This document shows, piece by piece, positions 7,256 to 9,198 of a stretch of 9,198 bases of DNA (positions are counted from its first letter, which is position 1; every line of letters begins with the position of its first letter). The notes below the pieces were generated by a model. It ran no database searches. It was given only the letters and a program-made list of their open reading frames with translations, and was not told where the DNA came from. This stretch comes from Anaerolineae bacterium. GTDB taxonomy: Bacteria > Chloroflexota > Anaerolineae > 4572-78 > J111. A program made the position numbers and the translations under genes. Location of the stretch: contig JAGRCC010000199.1 in NCBI GenBank assembly GCA_020433785.1, positions 1 through 9,198 of the forward strand, given 5' to 3'.

Positions 7256-7821
7256 AATTCAACTCCCTGGGCTTCCAATTCGGTGCGAAGCCGGCGGATG
7301 GTGCGGTATAAAATCACACCAATGTGGCTTTCGGTCAGGCCGGTCAGTTCGGCAATACGGCGGTTGGTGAGGCCACCGGCAAATTTTAGGGCAATGATGT
7401 CTCGTTCGCGACTGCCTAATCGGGCCACGGCGGTCAGCAGGCGGTGTTGAGCTTCGCGACCGGTGACGACCTCGCCCGGGGTCGGATCGCCGCCGGCCCA
7501 ATCGCGCAGCCGATCGAGCGACAACCACCGCCGGCGTCGCTGCGCCCGTAGGTGATCATTGACGGCGTTGCGGGCAATGGCAAAGAGCCAGGCGGCGAAC
7601 GGCGCTTTCTCCGGGCGATAGCTGTCGAGGTTGACCAGCACTCGTTCGAAGATGTGCGAGGTCAGGTCGTCGGCAGTGTCGGCATCCTGAATCCGGTAGC
7701 GAACGTAGTTGTAGATGCGCGCAAAGTAATGGTCATAGATCGCCGCAAAAGCCGACGCATCAACCATCGATTGTCTGATCAGGGCCGGCTCATTGGGTAA
7801 AGTTGTGGCGAAATCACTCAT
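7252..7821 (-). CDS. ECF-type RNA polymerase sigma-70 factor
   Basis: 189 residues from the ATG at 7821; the Shine-Dalgarno is weak. Region 2 spans about 22-95 (AFAAIYDHYFARIYNYV, ADDLTSHIFERV, then FAAWLFAIARNAVNDHLR), covering core binding and -10 recognition. Region 4 spans about 125-182 (LGSRERDIIALKFAGGLTNRRIAEL, then ESHIGVILYRTIRRLR), the -35-binding helix-turn-helix. Regions 1.1 and 3 are absent, as in group 4 sigma factors. Length fits the family. It heads a four-gene - strand operon, and the next gene overlaps by 4 bp and encodes a membrane protein with an anti-sigma-like cytoplasmic part. That protein would be expected to hold the sigma factor inactive at the membrane until an envelope signal arrives. 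Target promoters cannot be read from this window. Confidence 0.93.
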   Translation of the reverse strand: MSDFATTLPNEPALIRQSMVDASAFAAIYDHYFARIYNYVRYRIQDADTADDLTSHIFERVLVNLDSYRPEKAPFAAWLFAIARNAVNDHLRAQRRRRWLSLDRLRDWAGGDPTPGEVVTGREAQHRLLTAVARLGSRERDIIALKFAGGLTNRRIAELTGLTESHIGVILYRTIRRLRTELEAQGVEL

Positions 7822-7918
7822 CTGTCGTGTCCACTGCCTTTGGCGTGGTATCTATGAGTTAGTACGATGCTGCTTGAAAAGTATTACAAGCTATTTCGGT
7901 CATCTTAGCAAATTCGCC

Positions 7919-7957
7919 AAAATAAAACGGAGGTCAAAGTGTGCTTTGGCCTCCGTT
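7919..7957 (-). terminator. Intrinsic terminator downstream of the DCC selenoprotein gene
   Basis: A 14-bp stem (7926-7939 with 7944-7957, one G-U wobble) closes a 4-nt loop. On the - strand it is followed by a T-rich tract (TTTTATTTT, about 7927-7919). The reverse direction has no T-tract. It lies about 110 nt after the stop codon of the DCC gene and isolates that transcript from the sigma-factor operon. Confidence 0.88.
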
Positions 7958-7965
7958 GAGATTAA

Positions 7966-8068
7966 GGAGCCGTCAAAGCAGAACGTTGACCTGACAAAGC
8001 AAGCTTTGTCGCTCCATAAGAAGTTCGTAGTAATCGCTTTAGTGATGTCGTCCCTAAAGGAGTTACTA
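7966..8068 (-). ncRNA. Structured 3' region of the DCC gene: two-part hairpin plus three-way junction (candidate)
   Basis: Two consecutive foldable units precede the terminator on the - strand. (1) 8028-8068: TAGTAA/TTACTA (6 bp), a symmetric 3x3 internal loop, then CTTTAG/CTAAAG (6 bp) closing an 11-nt loop; the outer stem includes the stop codon. (2) 7966-8015: GGAGC/GCTCC closes a compact three-way junction whose arms are 7972-7976 with 7986-7990 (GTCAA/TTGAC) and 7993-8000 with 8003-8010 (GACAAAGC/GCTTTGTC). Linkers are only 0-2 nt. No tRNA features or known riboswitch motif are visible. It may be a structured 3' UTR, an sRNA released from it, or chance. Confidence 0.4.
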
Positions 8069-8452
8069 GGAATCGGATTTGGTAAACATGAATTTGCTAA
8101 AGAAACCGCGATTATTGGCCACAAGGCGATAGCCCAGCTCGGTAAACCAGACCAGCGGCGGCGAGATCATGGGGCGAACCAGCCAGCGAGGATAGCCAAT
8201 GGTTTCCAAAATAAACATGCTAGCCCGACCGGCTTGTAACACTTCACCATTGGCTTTGATCACATGAATCGCCTGCTCGCACTCCTGGCGTAGCTGCGGC
8301 GTCATCGGTGGAGAGGGGCAATCCTGATAAGGTATGATATAAAATTCAGCTTGTAAATCTTGCCGTCTGACCCAGACGGATGTCCGTTGTCAGAAGCCTC
8401 AGTCACCGTCCCAGAGGAGCCAGTGCTGATGGGGTTTGATGTTGGTTGGCAT
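8066..8452 (-). CDS. DCC-family (DUF393/COG3011) thiol-disulfide oxidoreductase, predicted selenoprotein with U-x-x-U active site
   Basis: 128 codons before the TAG at 8066-8068, start ATG 8452 with TAGGA (8459-8463) 6 nt upstream. The frame contains exactly two TGA codons, 8399-8401 and 8390-8392. They occupy the two catalytic positions of the family motif D-G-(D/E)-C-x-F-C: the sequence reads LLWDGD-U18-GF-U21-QRTSVWV. The rest matches the family along its whole length: RRQD, FYIIPYQD (37-44), ECEQAIHVI...GEVLQAGRAS (57-78), and the ending ELGYRLVANNRGFF. A stop-avoiding call would begin at the internal ATG 8305 and lose the active site. A SECIS-like hairpin follows the second TGA. Three neighbouring genes end in TGA, so a changed genetic code is unlikely. 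The inferred product is a thioredoxin-fold-type redox protein with a possible diselenide. The alternative is a pseudogene, but two nonsense changes falling only on the active-site cysteines would be a striking coincidence. Confidence 0.82.
8363..8379 (-). promoter_or_regulatory. SECIS-like stem-loop after the second in-frame TGA
   Basis: On the mRNA strand, CCGUCUG and CAGACGG form a perfect 7-bp stem around a GGU loop (8370-8372). The stem starts 11 nt after the second UGA and the GGU starts at nucleotide 18. Bacterial SECIS elements, such as that of E. coli fdhF, lie within the coding region just after UGA, with an apical loop exposing GGUC at almost the same distance, and are bound by SelB. 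The same hairpin is 20 nt after the first UGA, still within a plausible reach. GGCUU before and AAGCU after could add a short lower stem. Confidence 0.72.
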
Positions 8453-8482
8453 TTTCAATCCTATCGAATATGTGGGTTGTGG

Positions 8483-8521
8483 AACGTAGAAGGTGATTAT
8501 GCATTACTCACGTCCCACGTT
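8483..8521. repeat. Imperfect palindrome in the GNAT-DCC intergenic gap
   Basis: About 39 bp centred on ATGCAT (8499-8504). The arms AACGTAGAAGGTGATTA and (reverse complement of the right arm) AACGTGGGACGTGAGTAA differ at a few places. The words ACGTAGA and ACGTGGG also occur in the 7-bp tandem repeat at 3243-3284, so the two may belong to one dispersed family. It fills the 83-bp gap between the two - strand genes and could form a hairpin in their joint transcript. Confidence 0.5.
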
Positions 8522-8535
8522 ATACGCGCTATGTT

Positions 8536-9198
8536 CTATTCAAACCCAATCTCCGTCATCAGTTCCGGGGTGGATTTTTGCAAAATATAGCAATTGCGCC
8601 GATCGCCGTTGGTCACCGTCGAGACAAAATCGACGGCAATGTACCCTTTGGCAAAGTACGTTTCAAACGCCTGCCGAATTTTGAGACGCCAGTCAAGCGC
8701 GAGCGCCATGTCGGCGTTTTTAACCGGGTGGATATCCGGCACGCTTTCGAGTTCGAGGAAATCGGCCGTTAAATCCCCATCGGCATGGCTGATTTTTTTA
8801 TCAACGCCCTGGCCGATAACCGTAAATATGGGCGTGCCATCCTGATAATCCAAACCCTTATCTATCTCCTGCCGGGGGCCGCTGACCCACCACTCGACCA
8901 GAAGCCGGTCTGAGGGGAGGCCGGCATTGAGCGTCCCGAAGTTGCTGCCGTAGTAATCCTCGATGTAGGTGCGACTGATGGCTCGAAGTTTGTGCAGATT
9001 CAAATTGGCATTCGGTCCTTCAAGGGGATCGTAGGTCCAGGTGATGAGGGGGAGGTTTTGAGCAATGGTACGGTGGCGCTGTTCCTGTTTGAGGGCCTCG
9101 GCCACACCATGGCGGCGCCACTCGGGGAGTACGCCCATATTTTGGGAACAAAGTTTAAACAGCCCGCTCTTTTCGCGGCCAATAAAGCTAAACAGAAA
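8536..9198 (-). CDS. GNAT-superfamily acetyltransferase, COG3375-like (5' end cut by window end)
   Basis: The frame is open from the window edge (9198) to the TAG at 8536-8538, giving 220 visible residues. The ATG at 9138 is internal, because the upstream residues (FIGREKSGLFKL) continue the family alignment. Acetyl-CoA-binding motif A is clear: MGVLPEWRRHGVAEALK. It is followed by the strings typical of this uncharacterised group: ITWTYDPLEGPNANLNLHKLRA, an I-x-x-YYGSNFGTLNAG block, and LPSDRLLVEWWVSGP. GNAT enzymes transfer an acyl group from acyl-CoA to an amine or related group; the substrate of this group is not known to me. It lies 83 bp upstream of the predicted DCC selenoprotein gene on the same strand with no terminator between them, so co-transcription is possible. 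The family call is strong, and the partial N-terminus prevents a start call. Confidence 0.87.
   Translation of the reverse strand, partial: FLFSFIGREKSGLFKLCSQNMGVLPEWRRHGVAEALKQEQRHRTIAQNLPLITWTYDPLEGPNANLNLHKLRAISRTYIEDYYGSNFGTLNAGLPSDRLLVEWWVSGPRQEIDKGLDYQDGTPIFTVIGQGVDKKISHADGDLTADFLELESVPDIHPVKNADMALALDWRLKIRQAFETYFAKGYIAVDFVSTVTNGDRRNCYILQKSTPELMTEIGFE

Noticed and set aside
7881..7911. A sigma-70-like promoter for the sigma-factor operon (TTGCTA, 19 bp, TAATAC)
   Set aside because: The -35 box is poor and the spacer is long. It is in a plausible place but too weak to list as a feature.
7926..8068. A selenocysteine tRNA (selC) in the structured region
   Set aside because: No 8-bp acceptor stem, no T-loop TTCRANTC-like sequence and no UCA anticodon arm in the right place on either strand.
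7793..8239. A 148-residue + strand reading frame
   Set aside because: It runs through a terminator hairpin and antisense to the DCC gene. It has no Shine-Dalgarno and no recognisable domain.
8066..8305. A 79-residue protein starting at the internal ATG 8305
   Set aside because: The family alignment clearly continues upstream (FYIIPYQD, WVRRQD, DGD-U-GF-U). The ATG at 8305 lacks a Shine-Dalgarno, and the product would have no active site.
8390..8401. A pseudogene or reassigned TGA codon (genetic code 4 or 25) as explanation of the in-frame TGAs
   Set aside because: The sigma, PQQ-propeller and Asp-box genes all end in TGA and have no internal TGA. The two TGAs sit only on the active-site cysteine positions and a SECIS-like stem follows. 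A pseudogene cannot be fully excluded without host data.

Overview
The window looks like a piece of a Chloroflexota (Anaerolineae-type) genome. This is inferred from the gene mix: an ECF sigma factor followed by a membrane protein with an anti-sigma-like N-terminus and a PQQ-type beta-propeller, large propeller and glycoside-hydrolase lipoproteins, an SPW-repeat protein, and a COG3375-type GNAT protein. No rRNA or tRNA is present to confirm it.

Layout. Positions 1-950 (+) hold the 3' end of a Crp/Fnr-family regulator, then a NarL/FixJ-type response regulator with an atypical receiver domain. Positions 951-1792 hold a small SPW-repeat membrane protein (+) with a strong Shine-Dalgarno and a strong terminator. 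It is flanked by two copies, in opposite orientation, of a roughly 100-bp palindrome-ended repeat. Positions 1793-7821 (-) are one probable operon, transcribed from 7821 down to 1793: ECF sigma factor, anti-sigma-like/PQQ propeller membrane protein, Asp-box (BNR) propeller lipoprotein, and a clan GH-A (GH39-like) lipoprotein. The sigma/PQQ junction is an ATGA overlap and the BNR/GH junction is a GTGA overlap. This reads as an envelope regulatory module: a sigma factor, a membrane sensor or anti-sigma protein with an extracytoplasmic propeller, and two lipid-anchored exoproteins that may bind or cut glycans.

Positions 7919-9198 (-) hold a GNAT acetyltransferase, cut by the window end, followed by the most interesting gene. 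A conventional gene call gives only an 8066-8305 fragment. The same frame reads back to an ATG at 8452 that has a good Shine-Dalgarno. It gives a complete 128-residue DCC-family (DUF393/COG3011) thiol-disulfide oxidoreductase interrupted by exactly two in-frame TGA codons. Both fall on the two catalytic cysteines of the family's D-G-D-C-x-F-C motif, so it reads D-G-D-U-G-F-U. A perfect 7-bp stem with a GGU loop lies 11-27 nt after the second TGA, where a bacterial SECIS element should be. I interpret this as an unannotated selenoprotein with a U-x-x-U (potential diselenide) active site. Its 3' region is strongly structured: a two-part hairpin, a compact three-way junction, then an intrinsic terminator.

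The selenocysteine machinery (selA, selB, selC, selD) is not in this window, so the call rests on the motif, the SECIS-like hairpin and the use of TGA as a normal stop by three neighbouring genes.
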